A stretch of DNA of 64,000 nucleotides from Populus alba (taxonomy: Eukaryota; Streptophyta; Magnoliopsida; Malpighiales; Salicaceae), in assembly GCF_005239225.2 (NCBI RefSeq), contig NC_133297.1, forward strand, positions 18,588,147 through 18,652,146, read 5' to 3'. Every line of letters starts with the position of its first letter. Position 1 is the stretch's first letter. The notes beneath the pieces are model-generated. The model did not search any database. It was not told the DNA's origin and worked only from the letters and a program-made list of their open reading frames with translations. Shown one piece after another: positions 45,124 through 57,430 of this stretch. The position numbers were made by a program, and so were the translations under genes.

Positions 45124-46262
45124 GTGTTAAAAGTAAGAATCAAACTGGAATCGGGGGGTGAAACTCTTTTTCAAATGGGTGATGATGGAATAGTGATGTT
45201 GGGGCGACATATGTATATGCCTGACACAAAAGCCCTTAAACAAAAGTTACTACGAGAGGCTCACGAGTCTAAGTTCACTGTACATCCAGGTAGTACTAAG
45301 ATGTACCAGGATCTGAAATAGTACTACTGGTGGCCAAATATGAGAAAAGAAGTGGCTGATTACGTGGCAAAATATAGTATTTGCCAACAAGTAAAAGTAG
45401 AACACCAAAAATCGGCAGGGCTGCTACAACCATTACCAGTCCCTGAGTGGAAGTGGGGATGATAATCATAATGGACTTTTGTGTCGGGGAAAGAGGGGAA
45501 ATGATGCAATATGGGTCATTGAAATGATGCAATTGTGGATCGACTAACTAAGTCTGCCCTTTTCCTACCAGTAAAGATGACAGATCCGGTTGACAAGTTG
45601 GCTAAGATTTATGTGAACGAAGTTGTAATGCTTCATAGAGTCCTAACATCAATTGTTTTAGACCGAGACCCAAGATTTACTTCACGTCTCTGGCTGAGCA
45701 TACAACGTGCCTTGGGAACAAATTTGAGTATCAGTACTACCTTTCATCCATAGACTGATGGCCAATCTAAGAGAGTTATTCAGATCTTAGAAGATTTACT
45801 AAGGGCATGTGCTTTGGAATTTGGTGGAAACTGAGGAGGAGCACTGTCACTAATAGAATTCACGTTATAACAACAGTTATCAGACAACAATTGGAATGAC
45901 CCCATTTGAAGCTCTTTATGGTAGAAAGTGTAGGACACCTTTGTGTTGGGAAGAAGTTGGGGATAGAAAGCTATATGGGGAAGAAGTAGTACAAATCACT
46001 ACTGAAAAAGTGAGGATTATTAAGGATTGAATGAAGGTGGCTCAGGATAGACAGAAGAAGTATGCAGATATTCAAAGAAGACCACTTGAATTTAGTCCTA
46101 GAGATAAATTATTTTTGAAGGTAGCTCCATGGAAGCACATGCTGAGATTTGGCATGAAGGGAAAGTTAGCCCCGAGGTTCATTGGACCATTTGAAATCTG
46201 AAAACATATCGTACCTGTAGCATATGAAATAAACTTGCCCTCACAGTTGGCCAAGGTTCACA
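45124..46262 (+). pseudogene. pol: E2 integrase, broken
   Basis: The zinc-binding region reads HESKFTVHPGSTKMYQDLK, a stop, then [22 protein letters not shown]; the usual first Cys of the finger is Ser here. The core gives IDRLTKSALFLPVKMTD, VLTSIVLDRDPRFTSRLW and FHP followed by TAG where QTDGQ is normal. Later pieces (EALYGRKCRTPLCW, MTPFE, RFIGPFE) continue to about 46250. Stops and shifts make it inactive. Confidence 0.82.
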
Positions 46263-46477
46263 ATGTATTTCCATGTTTCTTTGCTGCGAAAAGTCGATGT
46301 AGACCCTTCGAGAGTGGTACCTCAAGTGCCAGTAGAGGTAAAAGAAGACTTAACACTTGAGGTAAGACCCATAAAGATACTCGATTGGGGCGGGAAAGAA
46401 CTTCGTAATAAGAAAGTTCCCATCATCAGAGTCTTGATGGCGAAGCCTTCACAAATCAAGGAAGAAACATGGGAGAG
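46263..46477 (+). pseudogene. pol: E2 integrase C-terminal / chromodomain-like tail
   Basis: MYFHVSLLRKVDVDPSRVV is the usual VFHVSxLRK block. PVEVKEDLTLEVRPIKILDWGGKELRNKKVPIIRVL and KEETWE match the chromodomain-type end of Tekay/Del chromoviruses, which is thought to steer insertion to heterochromatin. The reading enters the N gap at 46478. Confidence 0.8.
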
Positions 46478-46977
46478 NNNNNNNNNNNNNNNNNNNNNNN
46501 NNNNNNNNNNNNNNNNNNNNNNNNNNNNNNNNNNNNNNNNNNNNNNNNNNNNNNNNNNNNNNNNNNNNNNNNNNNNNNNNNNNNNNNNNNNNNNNNNNNN
46601 NNNNNNNNNNNNNNNNNNNNNNNNNNNNNNNNNNNNNNNNNNNNNNNNNNNNNNNNNNNNNNNNNNNNNNNNNNNNNNNNNNNNNNNNNNNNNNNNNNNN
46701 NNNNNNNNNNNNNNNNNNNNNNNNNNNNNNNNNNNNNNNNNNNNNNNNNNNNNNNNNNNNNNNNNNNNNNNNNNNNNNNNNNNNNNNNNNNNNNNNNNNN
46801 NNNNNNNNNNNNNNNNNNNNNNNNNNNNNNNNNNNNNNNNNNNNNNNNNNNNNNNNNNNNNNNNNNNNNNNNNNNNNNNNNNNNNNNNNNNNNNNNNNNN
46901 NNNNNNNNNNNNNNNNNNNNNNNNNNNNNNNNNNNNNNNNNNNNNNNNNNNNNNNNNNNNNNNNNNNNNNNNNNNNN
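46478..46977. other. assembly gap of exactly 500 N
   Basis: The round number suggests a placeholder of unknown true length. The E2 3' end, its 3' LTR, the resumed E1 and the satellite border should all lie here. Confidence 0.98.
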
Positions 46978-49900
46978 AACGGCGAAACGCTTTGACTAAG
47001 TGAGTTTCGCAGGCATTCCGAACTTCGATTCCCCTTGCCGAAAATTCAGTTGCCTTTGAATTTCGGGTGATCCCTCTTGAGCATGTATGCTTCTGCTACT
47101 TGTTCTACATCAGCATTTCTTTCCGCAAACGGCGAAAAGCTTTGACTCGGTGAGTTTCGCGCATTCCGACTTCGATTCCCCGGTTGCCGAAATTCAGTTG
47201 CCTTTGAATTTCGGGTGATCCCTCTTGAGCATGTATGCTTCTGCTAGTTTGTTCTACATAAACTTCTTCCGGCAAACGGCGAAACGCTTTTGACTCGGTG
47301 AGTTTCGCGGCATTCCACCTTCGATTCCCTGGTTGCCGAAATTCAGTTGCCTTTGAATTTCGGGTGATCCCTCTTGAGCATGTATGCTTCTGCTACTTGT
47401 TCTACATCAGCCTTCTTTCTGCAAACGCCGAAACGCTTTGACTCGGTGAGTTTCGCGCATTACCTTCGATTTCCCGTTTGCCGAAAATGCTGTTGCTTTG
47501 AATTTTGGGTGATCCCTCTGAGCATGTATGCTATCTGCTAACTTGTTCTACATCAGCCTTCTTCCGCAAACGGCGAAACGCTTTGACTAAGTGAGTTTCG
47601 CGGCATTCCGACTTCGATTCCCCGGTTGCCGAAATTCAGTTGCCTTTGAATTTCGAGTTATCCCTCTTGAGCTTGTATGCTTCTGCTACTTGTTCTACTT
47701 GAGACTTCTTCCGCAAACGGCGAAACGCTTTGACTCGGGCAGTTTCGCGGCATTCCACCTTCGATTCCCCGGTTGCCGAAATTCAAGTTGCCTTTTAATT
47801 TCGGGTGATCCCTCTTGAGCATGTATGCTTCTGCTACTTGTTCTACATCAGCCTTCTTTCCACAAACGGTGAAACGCTTTGACTCGGTGAGTTTTTCCAC
47901 CTTCGATTCCACGGTTGCCGAAATTAGTTGCCTTTGAATTTTGAGTGATCTCTTGGCAATGTATGCTTCTGCTACTTGTTCTACATCATCGCTCGCGCAT
48001 TCCGATTTCGGTTCCCCGCCGACATTCTTTGACTATTTCGGGTGAGTTTGAGGCAGCATGCTTGAATTTGCTTGAGCAACTTTGCTTACTTGAGCCTTTC
48101 CGAGCAGTTGCCTTTGAATTTCGGGTGATTCCTCTTGAGTGTATGCTTTGCTACTTGTTCTCACTCAGCCTTTCTTCCGCAACAGAAACGCTTTGAAACA
48201 GTGAGTTTCGCGGCATTCCGACTTGATTCCCCGGTTGCGAACATTCTGTTGCCTTTTGAATTTCAGGAGCCTCTTGAGCATGTATGCTTCTGCTACTTGT
48301 TCTAACTTGATCACTTCTTTCCGCAAACAGCGAAACGCTTTTGACTCGGTGCAAGTTTCGCGGCAATTCCGCCTTCGATTCCCGGTTGCCCGAAATTCAG
48401 TTGCCTTTGAATTTCGGGTGATCCCTCTTGAGCATGTATGCTTCTGCTACTTGTTCTACATCAGCCTTCTTTCCGCAAACGGCGAAACGCTTTGACTCGT
48501 GAGTTTCGCGGCATTTCCGACTTCGATTCCCCGGTTGCCGAAATTCAGTTGCCTTTGAATTTCGGGTGATCCCTCTTGAGCATGTATGCTTCTGCTACTT
48601 GTTCTACATCAGCCTTCTTTCTGCAAACGGCGAAACGCTTTGACTCGGTGAGTTTCGCGGCATTCCACTTCGATGCCCGGTTTGCCGAAATTCAGTTGCC
48701 TTTGAATTTCGGGTGATCCCTCTTGAGCATGTATGCTTCTGCTACTTGCCTTCTTCGAAGCAAACTTTCGCGGACTTTCAATTCCCGGTTGCCGAAATTC
48801 AGTTGCCTTTGAATTTCGGGTGATCCCTCTTGAGCATGTATGCTTCTGCTACTTGTTCTACTTGAGACTTCTTCCGCAAATGGCGAAACGCTTTGACTCG
48901 GGCAGTTTCGCGGCATTCCACCTTCGATTCCCCGGTTGCCGAAATTCAGTTGCCTTTGAATTTCGGGTGATCCCTCTGAGCATGTATGCTTCTGCTACTT
49001 GTTCTACTTGAGACTTCTTTCCGCAAACGGCGAAACGCTTTGACTCGATGAATTTCACGGCATTCCACCCTCGATTCCCCGATTGCCGAAATTCAGTTGC
49101 CTTTGAATTTCGGGTGATCCCTCTTAAGCATGTATGCTTCTGCTACTTGTTCTACATCAGCCTTCTTTCCGCAAACGGCGAAACGCTTTGACTCGGTGAG
49201 TTTCGCGGCATTCTGACGTCGATTCCCCGGTTGCTGAAATTCAGTTGCCTTTCAATTTCGGGTGATCCCTCTTGAGCATGTATGCTTCTGCTACTTGTTC
49301 TACATCAGCCTTTTTCCGCAAACGGCGAAACGCTTTGACTCGGTGAGTTTCACGGCGTTCCGACTTCGATTCCCCGGTTGCCGAAATTCAGTTGCCTTTG
49401 AATTTCGCGTGATCCCTCTTGAGCATGAGTGCTTCTGCTACTTGATCTCCATCAAACTTCTTCCGCAAACGGCCAAACGCTTTGAATCGGTGAGTTTCGC
49501 GGCATTCCGACTTCGATGCCCGAGTTGCCGAAATTCAGTTGCCTTTGAATTTCGGGTGATCCCTCTTGAGCATGTATGCTTCTGCTACTTGTTCTACTTG
49601 AGACTTCTTCCGCAAATGGCGAAACGCTTTGACTCGGGCAGTTTCGCGGCATTCCACCTTCGATTCCCCGGTTGCCGAAATTCAGTTGCCTTTGAATTTC
49701 GGGTGATCCCTCTTGAGCATGTATGCTTCTGCTACTTGTTCTACTTGAGACTTCTTCCGCAAATGGGCGAAACGCTTTGACTCGGGCAGTTTCGCAGCAT
49801 TCCACTTTCGATTCCCCGGTTGCCGAAATTCAGTTGCCTTTCAATTTCGGGTGATCCCTCTTGAGCATGAATGCTTCTGCTACTTGTTCTACTTGAGACT

Positions 49901-52900
49901 TCTTCCGCAAACGGCGAAATGCTTTGACTCGATGAATTTCGCGGCATTCCACCCTCGATTCCCCGGTTGCCGAAATTCAGTTGCCTTTGAATTTCGGGTG
50001 ATCCCTCTTGAGCATGTATGCTTCTGCTACTTGTTCTACATCAGCCTTCTTTCCGCAAAAGGCGAAACGCTTTGACTCGGAGAGTTTCGAGGCATTTTCG
50101 ATTCCCCGGTTGCCGAAATTCAGTTGCCTTTGAATTTCGGGTGATCCCTCTTGAGCATGTATGCTTCTGCTACTTGTTCTACTTCGAGACTTCTTTCCGC
50201 AACGGCGAAACGCTTTGACTCGGTGAGTTTCGCGGCATTCCGACTTCGATTCCCCGGTTGCCGAAATTCAGTTGCCTTTGAATTTCGGGTGATCCCTCTT
50301 GAGCATGTATGCTTTCTTGCTACTTGTTCTACATCAGCCTTCTTTCCGCAAACGGCGAAACGCTTTGACTCGGTGAGTTTCGCGGCATTCCACCTTCGAT
50401 TCCCCGGTTGCCGAATTCAGTTGCCTTTGAATTTCGGGTGATCCTCTTGAGCATGTATGCTTCTGCTACTTGTTCTACATCAGCCTTCTTTCCGCAAACG
50501 GCGAAACGCTTTGAACAGTGAGTTTCGCGGGCTTTGCCTTTGAATTTCAGGAGATCCCTCTTGAGCATGTATGCTTCTGCTACTTGTTCTACTTGAGACT
50601 TCTTCCGCAAACAGCGAAACGTTTTGACTCGGTGAGTTTCGCGGCACTCCGCCATCGATGCCCGGTTGTCCGAAATTCAGTTGCCTTTGAATTTCGGGTG
50701 ATCCCTCTTGAGCATGTATGCTTCTGCTACTTGTTCTACATCAGCCTTCTTTCCGCAAACGGCGAAACGCTTTGACTAAGTGAGTTTCGCGGCATTCCGA
50801 CTTCGATTCCCCGGTTGCCGAAATTCAGTTGCCTTTGAATTTCGGGTGATCCCTCTTGAGCATGTATGCTTCTGCTACTTGTTCTACTTGAGACTTCTTT
50901 CCGCAAACGGCGAAACGCTTTGACTCGGGCAGTTTCGCGGCATTCCACCTTCGATTCCCCGGTTGCCGAAATTCAGTTGCCTTTGAATTTGGTGATCCCT
51001 CTTGAGCATGTATGCTTCTGCTACTTGTTCTACATCAGCCTTCTTTCCGCAAACGGCGAAACGCTTTGACTCGGTGAGTTTCGCGGCATTCCGACTTCGA
51101 TTCCCCGGTTGCCGAAATTCAGTTCCCTTTGAATTTCGGGTGATTCCTCTTGAGCATGTATGCTTCTGCTACTTTTTCTACATCAGACTTCTTCCGCAAA
51201 CAGCCAAACGATTTGAAACGGTGTGTTTCGCGGCATTCCGACTTCGATTCCCCGGTTGCCGAAATTCAGTTGCCTTTGAATTTCGGGTGATCCCTCTTGA
51301 GCATGGATGCTTCTGCTACTTGTTCTACTTGAGACTTCTTCTGCAAACGGCGAAACGTTTTAACTCGGTGAGTTTCGCGGCACTCCGCCTTCGATGCCCC
51401 GGTTGCCGAAATTCAGTTGCCTTTGAATTTCGGGTGATCCCTCTTGAGCATGTATGCTTCTGCTACTTGTTCTACATCAGCCTTCTTTCCGCAAACGGCG
51501 AAGCGCTTTGACTCGGTGAGTTTTGCGGCATTCCGACTTCAATTCCCTGGTTGCTAAAATTTAGTTGCCTTTGAATTTCGGGTGATCCCTCTTGAGCATG
51601 AATGCTTCTGCTACTTCTTCGACATCAGACTTCTTCCGCAAACGACCAAACGCTTTGGAACGGTGAGTTTCGCGGCATTCCGCCTTCGATCCCCGGTTGC
51701 CGAAATTCAGTTGCCTTTGAATTTCGGGTGATCCCTCTTGAGCATGTATGCTTCTGCTACTTGTTCTACATCAGCCTTCTTTCCGCAAACTGCGAAATGC
51801 TTTGACTCGGTGAGTTTCGCGGCATTCCGACTTCGATTCCCCGGTTGCCGAAATTCAGCTGCCTTTGAATTTCGGGTGATCCCTCTTGAGCATGTATGCT
51901 TCTGCTACTTATTCTACATTAGACTTCTTCCGCAAACGGCCAAACGCTTTGAATCGGTGAGTTTCGCGGCATTCCAACTTCGATGCCCCTGTTGCCGAAA
52001 TTTAGTTGGATTTGAATTTCGGGTGATCCCTCTTGAGCATGTATGCTTCTGCTACTTGTTCTACATCAGACTTCTTTCGGCAAACGGCGAAATGCTTTGA
52101 CTCGGTGAGTTTCGCGGCATTCCGACTTCGATTCCCCGGTTGCCGAAATTCAGTTGCCTTTGAATATCGGGTGATCCCTCTTTAGCATGAATGCTTCTGC
52201 TAATTGTTCTACTTGAGACTTCTTCTGCAAACAACGAAACGCTTTGACTCGGTGAGTTTCGCGACACTTCGATGCCCCGGTTGCCGAAATTCAGTTGCTT
52301 TGAATTTCGGGTGATCCCTCTTGAGCATGTATGCTTCTGCTACTTGTTCTACATCAGGCTTCTTTCCGCAAATGGCGAAACGCTTTGACTCGGTGAGTTT
52401 CGCGGCATTCCGATTCGATTCCCCTGTTGCCGAAATTCAGTTCCTTTGAATTTCGGGTGAGCCCTCTTGAGGATGTATGCTTCTGGTACTTATTCTAACT
52501 TCAGAACTTCTTCCGCAAACGGCCAAACGCTTTGAAACGGTGAGTTTCGCGGTATTCCGCCTTCGATGCCCCGGTTGCCGAAATTCAGTTTGCCTTTGAA
52601 TTTCGGGTGATCCCTCTTGAGCATGTATGCTTCTGCTACTTGTTCTACATCAGCCTTCTTTCCGCAAACGGCGAAACGCTTTGACTCGGTGAGTTTCGCG
52701 GCATTCCGACTTCGATTCCCCGGTTGCCGAAATTCAGCTGCCTTTGAATTTCGGGTGATCCCTCTTGAGGATGTATGCTTCTGGTACTTATTCTACTTCA
52801 GACTTCTTCCGCAAACGGCCAAACGCTTTGAAACGGTGAGTTTCGCGGCATTCCGCCTTCGATGCCCGGTTGCCGAATTTCAGTTGGCTTTGAATTTCGG

Positions 52901-53027
52901 GTGATCCCTCTTGAGCATGAATGCTTCTGCTACTTGTTCTACATCAGACTTCTTCCGCAAACGGCCAAACTCTTTGAATCGGTGAGTTTCGCGGCATTTC
53001 GACTTCGATTGCCCCTGTTGCCGAAAT

Positions 53028-54722
53028 TCAGTTGCCTGTGAATTTCGGGTGATCCCACTTGAGCATGTATGCTTCTGCTACTTGTTCTACATCATACTTC
53101 TTCCGCAAACGGCGAAACGCTTTGACTAGGTGAGTTTCGCGGCATTCCGACTTCGATTCCCCGGTTGTCGAAATTCTGTTGCCTTTGAATTTCAGGAGAT
53201 CCCTCTTGAGCATGGATGCTTCTGCTACTTGTTCTACTTGAGACTTCTTCCGCAAACAGCGAAACGCTTTGACTCGGTGAGTTTCGCGGTACTTTGCCTT
53301 TGATGCCCCGGTTGCCGAAATTCAGTTGCATTTGAATTTTGGGTGATCCCTCTTAAGCATGTATGCTTTTGCTACTTGTTCTACATCAGCCTTCGTTCCG
53401 CAAACGGCGAAACGCTTTGTCTCGGTGAGTTTTGCGGCAGTCCGACTTCGATTCCCCGGTTGCCGAAATTCAGTTGCCTTTGAATTCCGGGTGATCCCTC
53501 TAGAGCATGTATGCTTCTGCTACTTATTCTACATCAGCCTTCTTTTCGCAAACGACGAAAGGCTTGACTCGGTGAGTTTCGTGGCATTCCGACTTCGATG
53601 CCCCTGTTGCCGAAATTCAGTTGCCTTTGAATTTCGGGTGATCCCACTTGAGCATGTATGCTTCTGCTACTTGTTCTACATCAGACTTCTTCCACAAACG
53701 GCGAAACGGTTTGAATCGGTGAGTTTCGTGGCATTCCGACTTCGATGCCCCTGTTGCCGAAATTCAGTTGCCTGTGAATTTCGGGTGATCCCACTTGAGC
53801 ATGTATGCTTCTGCTACTTGTTCTACATCATACTTCTTCCGCAAAAGGCGAAACACTTTGACTCGGTGAGTTTCGTGGCATTCCGACTTCGATTCCCCGG
53901 TTGCCGAAATTCTGTTGCCTTTGAATTTCAGGAGATCCCTCTTGAGCATGGATGCTTCTGCTACTTGTTCTACTTGAGACTTCTTCCGCAAACAGCGAAA
54001 CGCTTTGACTCGGTGAGTTTCGCGGTACTTTTGATGCCCCGGTTGCCGAAATTCAGTTGCCTTTGAATTTCGGGTGATCCCTCTTAAGCATGTATGCTTT
54101 TGCTACTTGTTCTACATCAGCCTTCTTTCCGCAAACGGCGAAATGCTTTGTCTCGGTGAGTTTCGCGGCATTCCGACTTCGATTCCCCAGTTGCCGAAAT
54201 TCAGCTGCCTTTGAATTTCGGGTGATCCCTCTTGAGCATGTATGCTTCTGCTACTTATTCTACATCAGAATTCTTCGACAAATGGCCAAACGATTTGGAA
54301 CGGTGAGTTTCGCGGCATTCCGACTTCGATGCGCCGGTTGCCGAAATTCAGTTGCCTTTGAATTTCGGGTCATCCCTCTTGAGCATGTATGCTTCTCCTA
54401 CTTGTTCTACATCAGACTTCTTCCGCAAACGGCCAAACTCTTTGAATCGAAGAGTTTCGCGGCATTCCGACTTCGATGCCCCTATTGCCGAAATTCAGTT
54501 GGCTTTGAATTTCGGGTGATCCCACTTGAGCATGTATGCTTCTGCTACTTGTTCTACATCATACTTCTTCCGCAAACGGCGAAACGCTTTGACTCGGTGA
54601 GTTTCGCGGCATTCCGACTTCGATTCCCCGGTTGCCGAAATTCTGTTGCCTTTGAATTTCAGGAGATCCCTCTTGAGCATGGATGCTTCTGCTACTTGTT
54701 CTACTTGAGACTTCTTCCACAA
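53028..54722. repeat. higher-order repeat, about 735 bp (5 monomers)
   Basis: A distinctive monomer pair with TTTGAATTTCAGGAGATCCC and GAGCATGGATGCTTC recurs with starts at about 53028, 53764 and 54495, spacings of 736 and 731 bp, or five monomers. The unit is thus homogenised as a block of five. Confidence 0.75.
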
Positions 54723-57430
54723 ACAACGAAAAGCTTTGACTCGATGAGTTTCGCGGCTCTCCGCCTTCGATGCCCCGGTTGCCGAAATTCAGTTGCCTTT
54801 GTATTTCGGGTGATCCCTCTTGATCATGTATGCTTCTGCTAGTTGTTCTAAATCAGCCTTCTTTCCGCAAATGGCGAAACGCTTTGACTCGGTGAGTTTC
54901 GCGGCATTCTGATTTCGATTCCCAGGTTGCGGAAATCCAGTTCCTTTGAATTTCAGGTGATCCCTCTTGAGCATGTACGCTTCTTCTACTTGTTCTACAT
55001 GAGACTTGCTTCCGCAAACGACGAAACGCTTTCACTCGTTGAGTTTTGCGGCATTCCGCCTTCGGTGCCCCAGTTGCCGAAATTCAGTTGCCTTGGAATT
55101 TCGGGTGATCCCTCTTGAGCATGTATGGTTCCTCTACTTGTTCTACATGAGACTTTCTTCCGAAACGACGAAACGCTTTGACTCGGTGAGTTTCACCGCA
55201 TTCCGACTTCGAAGCCCCGGTTGCCGAAATTCAGTTGCCTTTGAATTTCGGGTGATCCCACTTGAGCATGTATGCTTCTGCTACTTGTTCTACATTAGCC
55301 TTCTTTCTGCAAACGGCGAAACGCTTTGACTCGGAGAGTTTCGGGGCATTCCGACTTTGATTCCCCGGTTCTGAAATTCAGTTGCCTTTGAATTTCGGGT
55401 GATCCCTCTTGAGCATGTATGCTTCTGCTACTTGTTCTAAATCAGCCTTCTTTCCGCAAATGGCGAAACGCTTTGACTAGGTGAGTTTCGCGGCATTCCG
55501 ATTTCGATTCCCATGTTGCGGAAATCCAGTTCCTTTGAATTTCAGGTGATCCCTCTTGAGCATGTACGCTTCTTCTACTTGTTCTACATGAGACTTGCTT
55601 CCGCAAACGACGAAACGCTTTCACTCGTTGAGTTTCGCGGTATTCCGCCTTCGGTGCCCCGGTTGCCGAAATTCAGTTGCCTTGGAATTTCGGGTGATCC
55701 CCATTGAGCATGTATGATTCCTCTACTTGTTCTACATGTGACTTGCTTCCGAAACGGCGAAACGCTTTGACTCGGTGAGTTTCGCCGCATTCCGACTTCG
55801 ATGCCCCGGTTGCCGAAATTCAGTTGCCTTTGAATTTCGGGTGATCCCTCTTGAGCATGTATGCTTCTGCTACTTGTTCTACATCAGACTTCTTCCGCAA
55901 ACGGCCAAACTCTTTGAATCGGAGAGTTTCGCGGCATTCCGACTTCGATGCCCCTATTGCCGAAATTCAGTTGGCTTTGAATTTCGGGTGATCCCACTTG
56001 AGCATGTATGCTTCTGCTACTTGTTCTACATCAGAATTCTTCCGCAAACGGCGAAACGCTTTGACTCGTTGAGTTTCGCGGCATTCCGACTTCGATTCCC
56101 CGATTGCTGAAATTCAGTTGCCTTTGAATTTCGGGACATCCCTCTTGAGCATTGATGCTTCTGCTACTTGTTCTACTTGAGACTTCTTCCGCAAACAACG
56201 AAAAGCTTTGACTCGATGAGTTTCGCGGCTCTCCGCCTTCGATGCCCCGGTTGCCGAAATTCAGTTGCCTTTGTATTTCGGGTGATCCCTCTTGAGCATG
56301 TATGCTTCTGCTAGTTGTTCTAAATCAGCCTTCTTTCCGCAAATGGCGAAATGCTTTGACTCGGTGAGTTTCGCGGCATTCCGATTTCGATTCCCAGGTT
56401 GCGGAAATCTAGTTCCTTTGAATTTCAGGTGATCCCTCTTGAGCATGTACGCTTCTTCTACTTGTTCTACATGAGACTTGCTTCCGCAAACGACGAAACG
56501 CTTTCACTCGTTGAGTTTTGTGGCATTCCGCCTTCGGTGCCCCAGTTGCCGAAATTCAGTTGCCTTGGAATTTCGGGTGATCCCTCTTGAGCATGTATGG
56601 TTCCTCTACTTGTTCTACATGAGACTTTCTTCCGAAACGACGAAACGCTTTGACTCGGTGAGTTTCACCGCATTCCGACTTCGAAGCCCCGGTTGCCGAA
56701 ATTCAGTTGCCTTTGAATTTCGGGTGATCCCACTTGAGCATGTATGCTTCTGCTACTTGTTCTACATTAGCCTTCTTTCTGCAAACGGCGAAACGCTTTG
56801 ACTCGGAGAGTTTCGTGGCATTCCGACTTTGATTCCCCGGTTCTGAAATTCAGTTGCCTTTGAATTTCGGGTGATCCCTCTTGAGCATGTATGCTTCTGC
56901 TACTTGTTCTAAATCAGCCTTCTTTCCGCAAATGGCGAAACGCTTTGACTCGGTGAGTTTCGCGGCATTCCGATTTCGATTCCCATGTTGCGGAAATTCA
57001 GTTCCTTTGAATTTCGGGTGATCCCTCTTGAGCATGTACGCTTCTTCTACTTGTTCTACTTGAGACTTGCTTCCGCAAACGACGAAACGCTTTCACTCGT
57101 TGAGTTTCGCGGTATTCCGCCTTCGGTGCCCCAGTTGCCGAAATTCAGTTGCCTTGGAATTTCGGGTGATCCCCATTGAGCATGTATGATTCCTCTACTT
57201 GTTCTACATGTGACTTGCTTCCGAAACGGAGAAACGCTTTGACTCGGTGAGTTTCGCCGCATTCCGACTTCGATGCCCCGGTTGCCGAAATTCAGTTGCC
57301 TTTGAATTTCGGGTGATCCCACTTGAGCATGTATGCTTCTGCTACTCTTTCTACATCAGCCTTCTTTCCACAAACGGCGAAACGCTTTGACTCGGAGAGT
57401 TTCGCGGCATTCCGACTTCGATACCCCGGT
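54721..57430. repeat. higher-order repeat, 1472 bp (10 monomers)
   Basis: The marker AAACAACGAAAAGC occurs at 54721 and 56193, a shift of 1472. The variants at 54927 and 55513 (with TTCTTCTACTTG and CTTTCACTCGTTGAG) recur at 56399 and 56985, the same 1472 shift. Two near-identical copies are visible, the second ending near 57.4 kb. Confidence 0.85.

Larger units (their letters stand above)
21821..46477 (+). mobile_element. E2: Ty3/gypsy chromovirus-type element, interrupted by E3 and E4, 3' end in gap
   Basis: E2 belongs to the same family as E1 and has the same orientation. Its 5' LTR (21821-22901 plus 35429-36829) is split by E3. A primer-binding site follows at 36832, then gag (split by E4), protease, RT, RNase H, integrase and a C-terminal chromodomain-type tail ending at the N gap. 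A TG...CA LTR, an initiator-Met PBS and the PIKILD...ETWE tail fit the Tekay/Del chromovirus clade, whose integrases are thought to prefer heterochromatin. The 3' LTR is not visible. Confidence 0.85.

Noticed and set aside
46263..47003. 246-codon frame ending RRNALTK
   Set aside because: Most of it is N; only the first 71 residues are real (E2 integrase tail), and the end is satellite.
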